DNA of 64,000 nt from Thermoanaerobacterium sp. CMT5567-10 (GTDB taxonomy: Bacteria; Bacillota; Thermoanaerobacteria; Thermoanaerobacterales; Thermoanaerobacteraceae): assembly GCF_030534315.2 (NCBI RefSeq), contig NZ_CP130558.2, positions 2,904,501 through 2,968,500 of the forward strand, written 5' to 3'. Under the pieces are notes generated by a model that saw nothing but the letters and a program-made list of their open reading frames with translations, was not told where the DNA came from and searched no databases. How positions within the stretch are numbered: position 1 is the stretch's first letter; every line of letters begins with the position of its first letter. Of this stretch, positions 8,151-17,532 are shown in pieces. The position numbers and the translations under genes were made by a program.

Positions 8151-9127
8151 AAGAAGCACTCTATTATGAAAAGATAGACAACGACAGTGTACACTGCTTA
8201 TTATGTCCGCAAAATTGTATAATAAGTGATGGGAAATATGGCTTTTGTCGTGCTAGAAAAAATGAAGGTGGCAAGTTATATACTGAAAATTATGGTAGAA
8301 TCACATCTCTTGCTGTGGATCCGATAGAAAAGAAACCTCTATATCATTTCATGCCCGGCAGTCATATACTATCTGCAGGTACGTATGGTTGTAATCTTAG
8401 GTGTTTATTTTGTCAAAACTGGGAGATATCTCAACAAAGGTTAGAGGGGGAATACCTATCGCCAAGTAAATTGGTAGAAATCGCAAAAAAACAGCAAGGA
8501 AATGTAGGAATTGCATATACCTATAATGAACCATCAATCTGGTATGAATATGTGTTAGATTCTGCAAAAATTTCACATAAGGAAGGTCTTAAGAATGTGC
8601 TTGTAACAAATGGATATATAAATATCGATCCTTTAAAAGAGCTCTTGCAATATATTGATGCAGTTAATATAGACGTAAAAGCTTTTTCTAATGAATATTA
8701 TAAAAAAATATGTCATGGAAATCTGGAAAGCGTTTTGAAAGTTGTTGAAGAAGCTGTGTTAAACTGTCATGTAGAAATAACCACATTGGTGGTGACAGGA
8801 GAAAATGACGATTATACTGAAATTGAAGAACTTTGCAAATGGACATCAAGCATAAACAAAGATATCCCTATACATTTTTCTAAGTATTTTCCTCGATATA
8901 AAATGAAAAATCCAGAAACACCAATAAAAGTGCTTGAAGATATTTATGCCATTGCAAAAAAGTATCTAAATTATGTATATTTAGGGAATGTATCCGGATT
9001 CGATAACAATACTTATTGTCCTAATTGCGGACATCTTTTGATTAAAAGAAGTGGCTATGTACACGTTGTAGGAATAGAAGATAATAAATGCGGTAAATGT
9101 GGGAAAAGCTTTTATGGTTTGATATAA
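8147..9127 (+). CDS. amrS: AmmeMemoRadiSam system radical SAM enzyme
   Basis: A 326-residue radical SAM protein. The SAM-binding [4Fe-4S] motif is Cys82-x3-Cys86-x2-Cys89 in [18 protein letters not shown]. An extra cysteine pair region lies at the N-terminus ([14 protein letters not shown]), as in pyruvate formate-lyase-activase-like members. A zinc-ribbon-like tail carries [11 protein letters not shown] and KCGKCGKSF. It overlaps the fused Memo/AMMECR1 gene by four bases, so the two form one operon of the AmmeMemoRadiSam type. The substrate is unknown. Confidence 0.92.
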   Translation: MKEALYYEKIDNDSVHCLLCPQNCIISDGKYGFCRARKNEGGKLYTENYGRITSLAVDPIEKKPLYHFMPGSHILSAGTYGCNLRCLFCQNWEISQQRLEGEYLSPSKLVEIAKKQQGNVGIAYTYNEPSIWYEYVLDSAKISHKEGLKNVLVTNGYINIDPLKELLQYIDAVNIDVKAFSNEYYKKICHGNLESVLKVVEEAVLNCHVEITTLVVTGENDDYTEIEELCKWTSSINKDIPIHFSKYFPRYKMKNPETPIKVLEDIYAIAKKYLNYVYLGNVSGFDNNTYCPNCGHLLIKRSGYVHVVGIEDNKCGKCGKSFYGLI

Positions 9128-9168
9128 AGAAACTTTATGCAAAACAATTCAAGAGATAATTTAAATAA

Positions 9169-9225
9169 AAAAACGAGTTACAATAGATTTTTGTCGAATA
9201 ATATAACTTATTGTAACTCGTTTTT
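9169..9225 (+). terminator. Terminator after amrS (possibly bidirectional)
   Basis: Sixteen-base arms AAAAACGAGTTACAAT / ATTGTAACTCGTTTTT separated by a 25-base AT-rich loop, followed by T-rich sequence. Confidence 0.7.
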
Positions 9226-9499
9226 AATTCCAAAATAAAATTAAATTGGTTAACAAAAATTAAATAAAAAATTATTAACATCGGAATCTGATAAAAATAT
9301 AGCAATTATAACGAGAACCATCGTTCCGAGCTTGCCGCCAAACGTGAAAATACATACCGGGAGTTTACCTGAATAAGGGATGAAGTGCAGGAATGGTGGT
9401 TCCATATTGCAATTTTAAAATATCGTTAAAAGCTATTGAATTTTATTACGGTTACTGATATAATAATTATAGTAAGCGAACTAACTTGGAGGTGTAAGA
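9226..9499. other. Intergenic stretch upstream of padR with imperfect inverted repeat
   Basis: No gene seen. The segment GAGAACCATCGTTCC (9313-9327) and GGAATGGTGGTTCC (9390-9403) form an imperfect long-range inverted repeat, and the sequence between is more GC-rich than its surroundings. It could be a structured leader or a relic; it does not fit a T-box or any riboswitch I recognise. Confidence 0.35.
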
Positions 9500-9820
9500 T
9501 TGAGAGATAACGTGAAAGGCGGTGCGCTAACAGAAGTGACTTTTTACATTTTGCTTTCCCTGTATACACCAAGGCATGGATATGCTATTATGCAGTTTAT
9601 TGAAGAAAAAACAGCAGGACGGCTTTCTTTAGGAGCAGGAACACTCTATGGAGCATTGAATGCTTTGCAAAAAAAGGGATGGATTGCTTTTCACGGGGAT
9701 AATGAGGGAAGAAAGAAAGAGTATTTAATCACAAAAGCAGGCAAGGAAATTGCAAAGAAAGAACTTGTACGACTGCAAGAACTTATTCAGGTCGCAACTG
9801 AAATTATTGGGGAGGGGTAA
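9500..9820 (+). CDS. PadR-family transcriptional regulator
   Basis: A 106-residue winged-helix regulator starting at TTG, nine bases after a GGAGG. Typical PadR features are the N-terminal LTEVTFYILLSLYTPRHGYAIMQ-type helix, LGAGTLYGALNALQKKGWI as the recognition region, and the wing EGRKKEYLITKAGKE. PadR proteins are usually local repressors responding to small molecules. The next gene starts six bases after the stop and encodes DUF2812, a common PadR partner, so this looks like a self-contained regulatory unit. Confidence 0.92.
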   Translation: MRDNVKGGALTEVTFYILLSLYTPRHGYAIMQFIEEKTAGRLSLGAGTLYGALNALQKKGWIAFHGDNEGRKKEYLITKAGKEIAKKELVRLQELIQVATEIIGEG

Positions 9821-9825
9821 ACTTT

Positions 9826-10413
9826 ATGAGTAAAAAGTATCATCGCTTTTATGATGGTTTATTATCAGCGCAGGAAAATTGGCTGAACAAAATGGCGAAA
9901 AAAGGTTATCGATTAGTCCGCACTGGTAAACTACTTTATGAATTCGAAGAATGCGTGCCGGGACAATTTGAATATCGGATTGAGTTCATAGGTCATAAAT
10001 CAAAAGAGGACGTAACAGATTATTGCAATTTCTTAGAGGATTTGGGTTATAAAGTATTTTTCAAAAACATCAATTTGAATTATTCAATTGGAAAATTACG
10101 TTATCGCCCATGGGCTGAAAAAGGTGGGCGAATAGCAACAAATTCAACAACGTTTGACCGTGAATTGCTTATTGTTGAGAAAAAAAACGATGGTAAGGAA
10201 TTTGAATTGCATACTTCCTATGAGGATAAGTTGAAATACTGCAAATCTTTGAGAAACGCTTGGCTTTGGTTTCTTTTATTGTTTGTAATTTTGGGCTGTG
10301 TACAACGTTCCATCGTTTGGGGCATTGGCGGGGTGCTCGTCCTTATTCCAATCACCGCGTATCAATCTGAAATTATTAAAATCAGCCGTAATGCTAAGAT
10401 AAGGGAGTGGTGA
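9826..10413 (+). CDS. DUF2812-domain membrane protein
   Basis: A 195-residue protein. The N-terminal ~110 residues match the DUF2812 pattern (HRFYDGLLSAQENWLNKMAKKGYRL, FEYRIEFI, YCNFLEDLGYKVFF). Two hydrophobic segments near residues 145-180 predict a membrane anchor (AWLWFLLLFVILGC and IGGVLVLIPITAY). Members are frequently co-encoded with PadR regulators and may sense membrane or envelope signals, but no function is established. It sits tightly between padR and the next gene. Confidence 0.8.
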   Translation: MSKKYHRFYDGLLSAQENWLNKMAKKGYRLVRTGKLLYEFEECVPGQFEYRIEFIGHKSKEDVTDYCNFLEDLGYKVFFKNINLNYSIGKLRYRPWAEKGGRIATNSTTFDRELLIVEKKNDGKEFELHTSYEDKLKYCKSLRNAWLWFLLLFVILGCVQRSIVWGIGGVLVLIPITAYQSEIIKISRNAKIREW

Positions 10414-10415
10414 CT

Positions 10416-10847
10416 ATGCAAAACATAAATAAATCATTTAATGGCAAAAAGCTTATTATTACATTAGTTGCTGTTATTGCTCTTGCGGCGATTATGCAAT
10501 TTACCGGACTTGCTTCATTTGGTTCATATGTGAAAGTTCTCTTTTTTGAGAACAAGGGTGAAAGCAACTGGGGTGCCCACTACTATATGCTCACTGGAAA
10601 GCTAAGCAAGATTTTGCACTTAGGAGATGAGGAATGCTACTTAGATATAAATGTTAAAACTGATGCAGGAAATATCAGTTTACTAATAAAAGGTGCAGAT
10701 GGAACAACGTATTTTCACAAAGAAAATATACAAACGTCTTCATATAGTGTTACCGCAACTGGTGCTGTAAGGGCAACTGTAATTGCGGAGGGGCATCGTG
10801 GTAGTTTTTCGATAGAAAAGCATAATGCCAAATTCACCAATCCCTAA
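10416..10847 (+). CDS. Small membrane-anchored or secreted protein, unknown function
   Basis: A 143-residue protein starting at the ATG with GGGAG eight bases upstream, two bases after the DUF2812 stop. Residues ~10-35 form one hydrophobic segment (LIITLVAVIALAAIMQFTGLA) after a lysine-bearing start, so it is an exported or anchored protein. The remaining ~100 residues are beta-rich (CYLDINVKTDAGNISLLI, SYSVTATGAVRATVIAEG), resembling a small beta-sandwich. I do not recognise a family. Context suggests it is the target gene of the PadR/DUF2812 unit. Confidence 0.7.
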   Translation: MQNINKSFNGKKLIITLVAVIALAAIMQFTGLASFGSYVKVLFFENKGESNWGAHYYMLTGKLSKILHLGDEECYLDINVKTDAGNISLLIKGADGTTYFHKENIQTSSYSVTATGAVRATVIAEGHRGSFSIEKHNAKFTNP

Positions 10848-11349
10848 TTATTGGCAAAGTAGTGTTAATTCACTGGGAAATTAAAAATAGATATTATCCT
10901 ATTAAAATTAAGTAATCTCATATTTTTGCAAACATTTAAAACTATATTGACGTTCTTAATATATTATTAATTTCTAACTACATATACTTATTATCAATCT
11001 AATTCATTATATAATCTGTTTTCTCACTTCTTCTAATAGCTGTTAAACACTATATTTATTTGATATTTTTCTTGCTTATCTTACCAATTCATTTTTCAGG
11101 CCTGCTTACGGTATCTTTTATTTCTGTAACAGCGTCATGGGAATGGAGTTGCCTGTACTGATGAAATGGTGTTATAGCTCTGTGCTAATGTGCAGGCAGC
11201 AAAAATGTGCTCTGCTTTCAAAAATAACCATTGCCAGAATAACCGAAGGCAACAAGGAAAAGACAATAAACAGTCTCTAATGACGGCTGGAAGTCATTCC
11301 ACGACAATCCCGTGCTTGCTTGCTATTTTAAGCAGCAAGAGTAATATGA
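10848..11349. other. Gene-free accessory stretch
   Basis: About 500 bases without a supportable gene. Positions 11100-11349 are richer in GC than 10848-11090. Read on the minus strand they give short, frame-broken pieces with a hydrophobic run, which suggests a decayed gene, but no family can be assigned. No tRNA, terminator or clear repeat was found. Confidence 0.4.
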
Positions 11350-11730
11350 TTATTCCTTTCCTTTACCGTACTTCCTTAAGATGAATTCCTTGAATTCTTC
11401 GAGGGCTTTTTTAGCTTCATCTGGAAGTTCTGACATTGGATCATCTGTTTTGTGGGTAGCTATGGTCTCTGTTTTATCTTTGGCATCGGCAGTATGGTTG
11501 TGCCTATGCTCAGTTCGGCCAAGGAGATAATCAACGGATACATTAAAAAGATCGGCCATTTTTTGCAAAGTACCCCATTCAGGGAATCTTTTTCCTTGTT
11601 CATAATGTGTTATTGCAACACGTGAAAGATTTAATTTTTCTGCAAGTTCCCGTTGAAGAAGTCCTTTTTCCTCTCGGAGCCTACGAAGCCTTTCCGGAAA
11701 ACCCTCTCTATTAAAAATGATTTTAAACAC
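11350..11730 (-). CDS. XRE-family transcriptional regulator (phage-repressor type)
   Basis: A 126-residue protein with an N-terminal HTH_3 domain (LRRLREEKGLLQRELAEKLNLSR, VAITHYEQGKRFPEWGTLQKM, LFNVSVDYLLGR), a polar linker rich in His/Thr/Asp, and an acidic helical tail ending EFILRKYGKGKE. This layout resembles repressors of prophages and integrative elements. The GTG at 11730 overlaps the AAAGGAG sequence, so the true start is uncertain and may be an unusual codon slightly downstream. It is divergent from the XRE gene at 11914 with shared operator-like motifs between. Confidence 0.85.
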   Translation of the reverse strand: MFKIIFNREGFPERLRRLREEKGLLQRELAEKLNLSRVAITHYEQGKRFPEWGTLQKMADLFNVSVDYLLGRTEHRHNHTADAKDKTETIATHKTDDPMSELPDEAKKALEEFKEFILRKYGKGKE

Positions 11731-11774
11731 TCCTTTCTGACAACATGCTCTATATGTTAATTATACCCACATAG

Positions 11775-11886
11775 GTTACCTACAGCAACATTAAGTAACA
11801 ATGAGGAACTTTTCTATTGAAAAGTGTACCAATAAGACTTGACAAGTTACATTTTGTTACTTATAATTAAAGTAATAGTAAGTTAC
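11775..11886. promoter_or_regulatory. Divergent promoter/operator region between two XRE genes
   Basis: A near-perfect sigma-A promoter faces right: TTGACA 11839-11844, 17-base spacer, TATAAT 11862-11867. The pentamer GTTAC/GTAAC occurs five times: 11775, 11795, 11846, 11856 and 11882. Two of these lie inside the promoter spacer and one just downstream. This spacing suggests an operator array for one or both XRE proteins, like a phage lysogeny switch. Confidence 0.6.
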
Positions 11887-11913
11887 GAATTGGAACTTAG
11901 GGAGGTGGATAAA

Positions 11914-12207
11914 TTGAAACAATATAGTAAACTTGCTGAAATTCGAATTTCCAAAGGTTTAATACAGAAAGATGTTGCCCAGGCAGCAGGTGTAACACGG
12001 GCTTTTTATACACAAGTAGAAAATGGAACACGGGTGCCGTCATTGAAAGCAGCAAAGGCAATGGCAGATATACTGGGGGTGTCACTGGATGTTTTTTTTG
12101 ATGCCCTTGGAGTAACAAAATGGAACTCAAATGTGATGATGAAGAAGGGACTAACTCCAAGGTCGTTAATTAGTAATTCATCAAAGGATGTGATGCCTTG
12201 GAAATAA
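11914..12207 (+). CDS. Small XRE-family regulator
   Basis: A 97-residue HTH protein starting at TTG, with GGAGGTGG five bases upstream. The HTH occupies residues ~6-60 (LAEIRISKGLIQKDVAQAAG, VTRAFYTQVENGTRVPSLK, AMADILGVSLDVFFDAL). Short regulators of this shape are common in clostridial mobile elements. The last ~30 residues are not obviously conserved and run into a decayed region, so the C-terminus may be altered. Confidence 0.82.
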   Translation: MKQYSKLAEIRISKGLIQKDVAQAAGVTRAFYTQVENGTRVPSLKAAKAMADILGVSLDVFFDALGVTKWNSNVMMKKGLTPRSLISNSSKDVMPWK

Positions 12208-12640
12208 CAAGACGCCTATCTCTCATTGCTATGTATGCGGCAAAAACTTTAAGCATCTGAATGTCATTTGCTTTGCCAAAATCCACAACTACATCGACTG
12301 CGCGTAATGCCCAAAAGCCACAAAAACAGGCTGCGCAGATTTGTGTCGACCTCTATAGGTTATCAAAGAACAAAGGTGATCCCTATGCTAGTCAAAGGCG
12401 TAATTGTTATCGACCATTGTCGAGTTCCTTGAAGTAAACTCAGATGTTTTCCTTTGCCAGGGAGCTGAACCATTGACTATGCAGGGGTGTTGGGGTGTTG
12501 CACACAATAGAAAAAATATATTGATAGATGAATTTTTTTAATGAAATTGAATAAGTTGATATTGAGAATAGATGAGTTTATTAGTTATGAAAAGGATTAA
12601 TTTTAAACTTATACAAAAACATTCTTTTAGTTGAATCAAC
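12208..12640. other. Probable gene remnants downstream of the XRE gene
   Basis: No intact gene. Around 12213-12310 one frame reads SHCYVCGKNFKHLNVICFAK, a zinc-knuckle-like CxxC piece. A different frame from about 12309 to 12437 reads AQKPQKQAAQICVDLYRLSK and beyond, ending at TAA. These look like one small gene broken by a frameshift, but the assignment is weak. The rest, 12440-12640, is AT-rich and featureless. Confidence 0.3.
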
Positions 12641-12670
12641 TTTTGGGAGAATATAAAGTATATCCCAAAA
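12641..12670. promoter_or_regulatory. Inverted repeat upstream of the ABC transporter operon
   Basis: Perfect eight-base arms TTTTGGGA / TCCCAAAA with partly symmetric interior (GAATA ... TATA), about 160 bases before the binding-protein start. Candidate operator for a dimeric regulator of the transporter; too AT-rich and loop-heavy for a terminator. Confidence 0.4.
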
Positions 12671-12830
12671 TCAAAATAAGCATAAACATAATTCCTAAAG
12701 TATCTATAAAAAGGGGAGGTGCTTATATTTTATGATTTAAAATTCTTTGACATGTATGGGTAGCTAAAAGTTTTCTTTGCAGTGGAGAGGGCAGGAAAAA
12801 TTAAAAACAAAAAGGGAAAGAAGGATTTTT

Positions 12831-14636
12831 ATGAAATTTAAAAAGTTCATAAGCATGATACTGGTTTTTTTAATGATATCACTGCTTATCGTTGGCTGTA
12901 GCAACAATTCTAATTCCAACAAAACTTCTGAAAACAACAAGATCACGACAACAACGGAAACTTCTGTAAAACCTGGTGAAGCTACGCCAAGAAATGAGAC
13001 GCTTTATATAAGTGGTTTGCAGTGGGGACCTCCTACGACATTTAATCCTTTAAGCCCCAGCCAGACGTCACTTCCATTGTCAGCAACAAGTATTGCCAGA
13101 GAGCTTACATTTGAAACATTGTTTATGTACAATCAACTTGATGGAAAGATGTATCCACTTTTAGGAAAATCATATGCATTTTCATCTGATAATACTGTAT
13201 GTACAGTAACATTAAATCCAGATGCAAAGTGGAACGATGGACAAAAAGTTACGGCAGGTGATGTCGTGTATACTTTTGAGTTAGGCAAAAAATATCCTGT
13301 TTCGTGGTCCAGCAACTGGAATTACCTTGATAGCGTTACTGCAAAGGACGATACAACTGTGGAATTTAAATTAAAAAGCGACAATAAAAATCCATTGATG
13401 GTGGAGGAAGCACTAGAATCAGTTTACATTTTGCCTAAACATGTTTGGACAAAGATAGAAGAAAAAGACAATAATGATTTTAGTAAAATATCAAGTGAAG
13501 TAAATGAAAATCCTGTGGCATCAGGTCCATACAAAGTTTTCTATTATGACAATACAAAAGTTGTCTTGATAAGAGACGACAATTATTGGGGCAAGGCACC
13601 TTCCATGTGGGGCAAATTGCCGGCACCAAAATATATAGTTCACAATATATTTAAAGATAATGCTGCCGGTGATACTGCTTTAAGGCAAAATCAGGTAGAC
13701 GTTTCACAGCAATTTACACCGAATATTCAGACTTTTGGACCAAATATAAAAACATATTTATCAAAACCTCCATACTATATGCCGGGAGTTATACCTTGGC
13801 TGGTTATAAATGTTACAAAGCCTGGACTTGACAATGCAAATGTGCGTCGTGCAATAGCAATGGCTATAGATTACGATAAGATTGCGAAGAATGCCATGAG
13901 TGGCTATTCAGGAACGATGTCACCATCATTGATGCTGCCTCTTGATTCAGAGCAAAAACTTGTAGATCAAAGTCAATTAGCACCTCTTCAATGGAAGTCC
14001 CATGATATTGATGGTGCCAATGCATTGCTGGATTCCATTGGTGCTAAGAAAGGACCAGACGGAATAAGAGTGTTAAACGGACAGAAATTGTCGTTTAAAG
14101 TTGAGTGTCCAACTGGATGGTCTGACTGGAATGCAGCACTTGAAATTGTAGCATCGTCTTGCAAAGAAATAGGAATAAACGTTCAAACATATTTTCCACA
14201 ACAGTCTGTTTGGAACAATGATATGCAGACAGGTAATTTTGATATGGGCATGTACTCATATCAAGGTATAGGAATATCTTCTCCTTGGGCACGTGCATAT
14301 CAGGGAATGAGCTCAAATGGGTATGCTCCTATAGGTCAGACAGCTTATTTCAACTATGGCCGCTATAAAAACTCTGAAGTAGATACTTTGCTAAATCAGA
14401 TTCCAAACATAACAGATGAAACGCAATTGAAAGACGCGTGGACAAAGCTTAATGAGATTTACTTAAAAGAGGTTCCAATGATTGGCTTGATGTACAGGCC
14501 GGCTGACTTCTACACCGTTAATACTTCTGTTTGGAGCGGATTCCCTGTTGAAGGCGATGGAACGAATATTCCTCCAAATATATGTATGGACGGCTATGGA
14601 ATAGCAGCTTTATATAAAATTCATTCTTCTAAATAA
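12831..14636 (+). CDS. ABC transporter solute-binding lipoprotein, family 5 (peptide/oligosaccharide type)
   Basis: A 601-residue extracellular binding protein. Starting at the ATG after AAGAAGGA, it has a lipoprotein signal (KKFISMILVFLMISLLIVGC) with the lipobox cysteine near residue 23 and a Ser/Asn/Thr-rich linker. The body is the SBP_bac_5 fold: FETLFMYN, WNDGQKVTAGDVVYTFE, SGPYKVF, VRRAIAMAIDYDKIA. Family 5 proteins bind peptides, nickel or, in several thermophiles, oligosaccharides such as cellobiose; the ligand cannot be read from sequence. It heads a five-gene operon with two permeases and two ATPases. Confidence 0.92.
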   Translation: MKFKKFISMILVFLMISLLIVGCSNNSNSNKTSENNKITTTTETSVKPGEATPRNETLYISGLQWGPPTTFNPLSPSQTSLPLSATSIARELTFETLFMYNQLDGKMYPLLGKSYAFSSDNTVCTVTLNPDAKWNDGQKVTAGDVVYTFELGKKYPVSWSSNWNYLDSVTAKDDTTVEFKLKSDNKNPLMVEEALESVYILPKHVWTKIEEKDNNDFSKISSEVNENPVASGPYKVFYYDNTKVVLIRDDNYWGKAPSMWGKLPAPKYIVHNIFKDNAAGDTALRQNQVDVSQQFTPNIQTFGPNIKTYLSKPPYYMPGVIPWLVINVTKPGLDNANVRRAIAMAIDYDKIAKNAMSGYSGTMSPSLMLPLDSEQKLVDQSQLAPLQWKSHDIDGANALLDSIGAKKGPDGIRVLNGQKLSFKVECPTGWSDWNAALEIVASSCKEIGINVQTYFPQQSVWNNDMQTGNFDMGMYSYQGIGISSPWARAYQGMSSNGYAPIGQTAYFNYGRYKNSEVDTLLNQIPNITDETQLKDAWTKLNEIYLKEVPMIGLMYRPADFYTVNTSVWSGFPVEGDGTNIPPNICMDGYGIAALYKIHSSK

Positions 14637-14656
14637 AAAATAGAGGAGAGTTTAAA

Positions 14657-15661
14657 GTGAAAAGCTATAGAAAATATATGACAAGTAAAATTGCTTGGTA
14701 CGTCCTAACTTTTGTAGTAGCTTTATTTCTGAATTTCCTTTTGCCAAGGTTGATACCGGGGAACCCGGTATCAACCATTGTTTCAAAAATCACCAGCGGA
14801 ATGGCAGATACAAATTCGATTAAACGAGTTTATGAGACATTTGAGAAAGAATTTGGATTAAACAAGCCTATCTGGGAACAATTTTTAATATACGTTTCCA
14901 ATCTTTTACATGGAAATATGGGCACTTCTTTTGGACAGTATCCGCGAAAGGTAACAGATATATTGGCAAGTTCAATCATGTGGACAATAGGACTTCAACT
15001 GCCTGCAATTATTGTAAGCTGGATTCTTGGCAATGTTTTAGGGGTTCTAGCAGCTTACATAAAGAAGGGCTTTGACAAAGTCTTATTTCCAGTTTTTCTA
15101 TTTATAAGTTGTATACCATCATTCGGGTTTGCTATAGTCCTAGTGTGGCTATTTGCTGTCGCATTAAAAATTGCTCCAGCCAGTGGTGGATATGCATTTG
15201 ACATGATTCCAAGTCCTACATTATCATTCTTTCTTTCAGTATTACAACATTATCAACTTCCATTTTGGTCCATAGTTTTGGTAGGAATTGGTGGTCAGTC
15301 TCTTGGTATGAGAGAGATGTCTATATATGAATTAAATGCAGATTATGTCAAGTATTGTCGATTATTAGGTCTTAAGGATTCAAAAATAGTGAGATATGTT
15401 TTCAAAAATGCAGTACTTCCGCAAATAACCGGACTAGCACTTTCTTTAGGTACAATGGTAGGAGGTGCACTTATTACAGAGATCGTTTTTAGCTATCCTG
15501 GTTTAGGCTCAGTGCTTTTTAACGCCATTGCTGCACAGGATTTTCCTCTTATATCAGGATGTACCCTTTTAATCACTACAGGCGTTTTGATAGCTAATTT
15601 TGTTATAGATATAGTTTATGGTTTGATAGATCCTAGAATTAAAGTTGCACAACAGGAGTGA
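14657..15661 (+). CDS. ABC transporter permease, DppB/OppB type
   Basis: A 334-residue inner-membrane protein with about six predicted helices. It begins SYRKYMTSKIAWYVLTFVVALFLNFLLPRLIPGNP, the usual DppB-like first helix and PGNP motif. The EAA-like cytoplasmic loop, which docks to the ATPases, is in the DYVKYCRLLGLKDSKIVRYVFKNA region. It starts 20 bases after the binding protein and is followed six bases later by the second permease, with which it forms the channel. Confidence 0.93.
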   Translation: MKSYRKYMTSKIAWYVLTFVVALFLNFLLPRLIPGNPVSTIVSKITSGMADTNSIKRVYETFEKEFGLNKPIWEQFLIYVSNLLHGNMGTSFGQYPRKVTDILASSIMWTIGLQLPAIIVSWILGNVLGVLAAYIKKGFDKVLFPVFLFISCIPSFGFAIVLVWLFAVALKIAPASGGYAFDMIPSPTLSFFLSVLQHYQLPFWSIVLVGIGGQSLGMREMSIYELNADYVKYCRLLGLKDSKIVRYVFKNAVLPQITGLALSLGTMVGGALITEIVFSYPGLGSVLFNAIAAQDFPLISGCTLLITTGVLIANFVIDIVYGLIDPRIKVAQQE

Positions 15662-15667
15662 TGAGAT

Positions 15668-16504
15668 ATGAAAAATAATTTCAGTATTATTTTCAAGTCA
15701 AGTAAATTTAGGCTGGGATTTATAATTTTTGTTTTATTGTTATTGAGTGTGATTATTTTTCCAATTGTGAATAAGGAAGATCCTTTAAAAATGAATTATA
15801 CAATGTTTCAAAAACCTGGCCCTAATTTACCACTAGGTGCTGACAATTTTGGGAGAAATGAATTAGTAGAATTAATAGCTGGTGGCAAGACATCGCTAAT
15901 TATAGGAATCTTGGCTGGAGGAATTGCCACGGGTGTAGGGCTTATTCTGGGACTTTTTGGTGGATATATAGGTGGTTTAGTTGATGATGTACTGTCATCA
16001 ATTACAAATATATTTCTCGTCATACCATCTTTTATTATATTGGTATTAATATCTGTCAGTATTAGTTCCAGATCGTATTTAACTACTGCCCTAGTAATTG
16101 GTTTCACTAGCTGGCCTTGGACTGCAAGAGCTGTCAGAGCACAAACGATATCATTGCGGAATCGGGATCATGTAAACCTTGCAAAAGTTTCAGGCTATAG
16201 TATACCAAAGATTATTGCAACTGAAATATTGCCATATATAGCATCATATGTTGGTATGGCATTTATACTTCAAGTTGCATCAGGAATTCTTTCAGAAGCC
16301 ACCATATCGATGCTGGGGCTTGGACCTCAAAATACGGTAACACTGGGGCTTATGTTAAACTGGGCTACAATGTATGAAGCACATATGAGTGGTGCATGGT
16401 GGGCTTTTGTACCGCCTGTTTTAATGATTGCGCTGATTACTTTTTCGCTAAATTTGATGAACACAGGTCTTGATCAAATTTTTAATCCACAAATAAGGAG
16501 TTAA
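15668..16504 (+). CDS. ABC transporter permease, DppC/OppC type
   Basis: A 278-residue membrane protein. Its early segment [20 protein letters not shown] is the diagnostic DppC-type motif after the first helix. The EAA loop is around [23 protein letters not shown]. About six helices are predicted. Partner of the preceding permease. The first ATPase begins five bases after its stop. Confidence 0.93.
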   Translation: MKNNFSIIFKSSKFRLGFIIFVLLLLSVIIFPIVNKEDPLKMNYTMFQKPGPNLPLGADNFGRNELVELIAGGKTSLIIGILAGGIATGVGLILGLFGGYIGGLVDDVLSSITNIFLVIPSFIILVLISVSISSRSYLTTALVIGFTSWPWTARAVRAQTISLRNRDHVNLAKVSGYSIPKIIATEILPYIASYVGMAFILQVASGILSEATISMLGLGPQNTVTLGLMLNWATMYEAHMSGAWWAFVPPVLMIALITFSLNLMNTGLDQIFNPQIRS

Positions 16505-16509
16505 TAATT

Positions 16510-17532
16510 ATGGCTGAAAAATTATTAGAAGTTAAAAATTTAAAAAGCGTCTATAAGACAAGATTTAATGAAAAGATTACTGCAGTTGATGATGTATCAT
16601 TTGATTTAGAAGATGGCAAGTGCTTGGGTATAGCAGGAGAGTCAGGATGCGGCAAATCTACACTAGCTATGAGCGTTATGGGATATTATTATCCTCCTCT
16701 TTTTTATGAGAGCGGTATTGTAAATATGTCTGGAATTGATATAACGAAAATTCCGTACAATCAGCTAAGAAAAGAGATACTTGGAAAGGAAATAGCGTAT
16801 ATACCTCAAGCAGCGATGAATGCACTAAATCCTACTCAAAGGATTATAAACTTGATTGAAGATGTGATGGAAGAACATATATCTGGCATTACAAAGAAAG
16901 AGATAAGAAAAATAGCCGAAGATAGGTTCGAGACACTTAATTTGCCAAAAGATGTTCTTCAGAAATATCCGATTGAACTTTCTGGCGGAATGAAGCAGAG
17001 AACAGTCATAGCTATTTCTACAATATTAAATCCAAAGATTCTCATTGCAGATGAGCCGACATCAGCACTGGATGTTACGTCTCAAAAAATAGTGATAAAG
17101 CTCTTAAAAGATTTGATAAAGAGAGGATTTATAAAGGCGATGGTTTTTATAACACATGAATTGCCTCTTTTATACAATATAGCTGATGACATTATGGTTA
17201 TGTATGCAGGTGAGATTGTTGAATCAGGAGAAGCAGATGAAGTTATTTTTGATCCAATTCATCCTTATTCTAATGGATTGATGAATTCAATAATTGTGCC
17301 AGAAAAGGGTATAAAAGGGAAAAAGCTGACGGTTATTCCCGGTGCTCCTCCTAATCTAAAATATAAATTGGATGGATGTAGATTTTTTGATCGGTGTTTA
17401 TTTGCAAAAGATGAATGTAAAATTAGTGAGGTTAGTGTGAAATATGTAAATAACAGAAGTTATAGGTGTGTATTGCAAGTAGACGAGCTTAAGGAGATGT
17501 ATGAAGATGGCAAGAAACGAGCTACTACTTAG
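16510..17532 (+). CDS. ABC transporter ATP-binding protein, DppD/OppD type
   Basis: A 340-residue cytosolic ATPase. Walker [11 protein letters not shown]-loop in [10 protein letters not shown], signature LSGGMKQR, Walker [13 protein letters not shown] and the switch His in FITHELPL are all present. The C-terminal oligopeptide-type extension with [15 protein letters not shown] provides cysteines that in relatives coordinate an Fe-S cluster. It overlaps the next ATPase by 32 bases or 26 if that gene uses its second ATG. Confidence 0.94.
   Translation: MAEKLLEVKNLKSVYKTRFNEKITAVDDVSFDLEDGKCLGIAGESGCGKSTLAMSVMGYYYPPLFYESGIVNMSGIDITKIPYNQLRKEILGKEIAYIPQAAMNALNPTQRIINLIEDVMEEHISGITKKEIRKIAEDRFETLNLPKDVLQKYPIELSGGMKQRTVIAISTILNPKILIADEPTSALDVTSQKIVIKLLKDLIKRGFIKAMVFITHELPLLYNIADDIMVMYAGEIVESGEADEVIFDPIHPYSNGLMNSIIVPEKGIKGKKLTVIPGAPPNLKYKLDGCRFFDRCLFAKDECKISEVSVKYVNNRSYRCVLQVDELKEMYEDGKKRATT

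Noticed and set aside
9310-9405. T-box leader before padR (GGTGGTTCC-like motif)
   Set aside because: The GGTGGNACCGCG core and specifier stem are missing and PadR/DUF2812 is not a T-box-regulated class.
11190-11384. 64-codon plus-strand reading frame
   Set aside because: Composition unlike neighbours, no ribosome site, overlaps the opposite-strand XRE gene; the region looks like decayed sequence.
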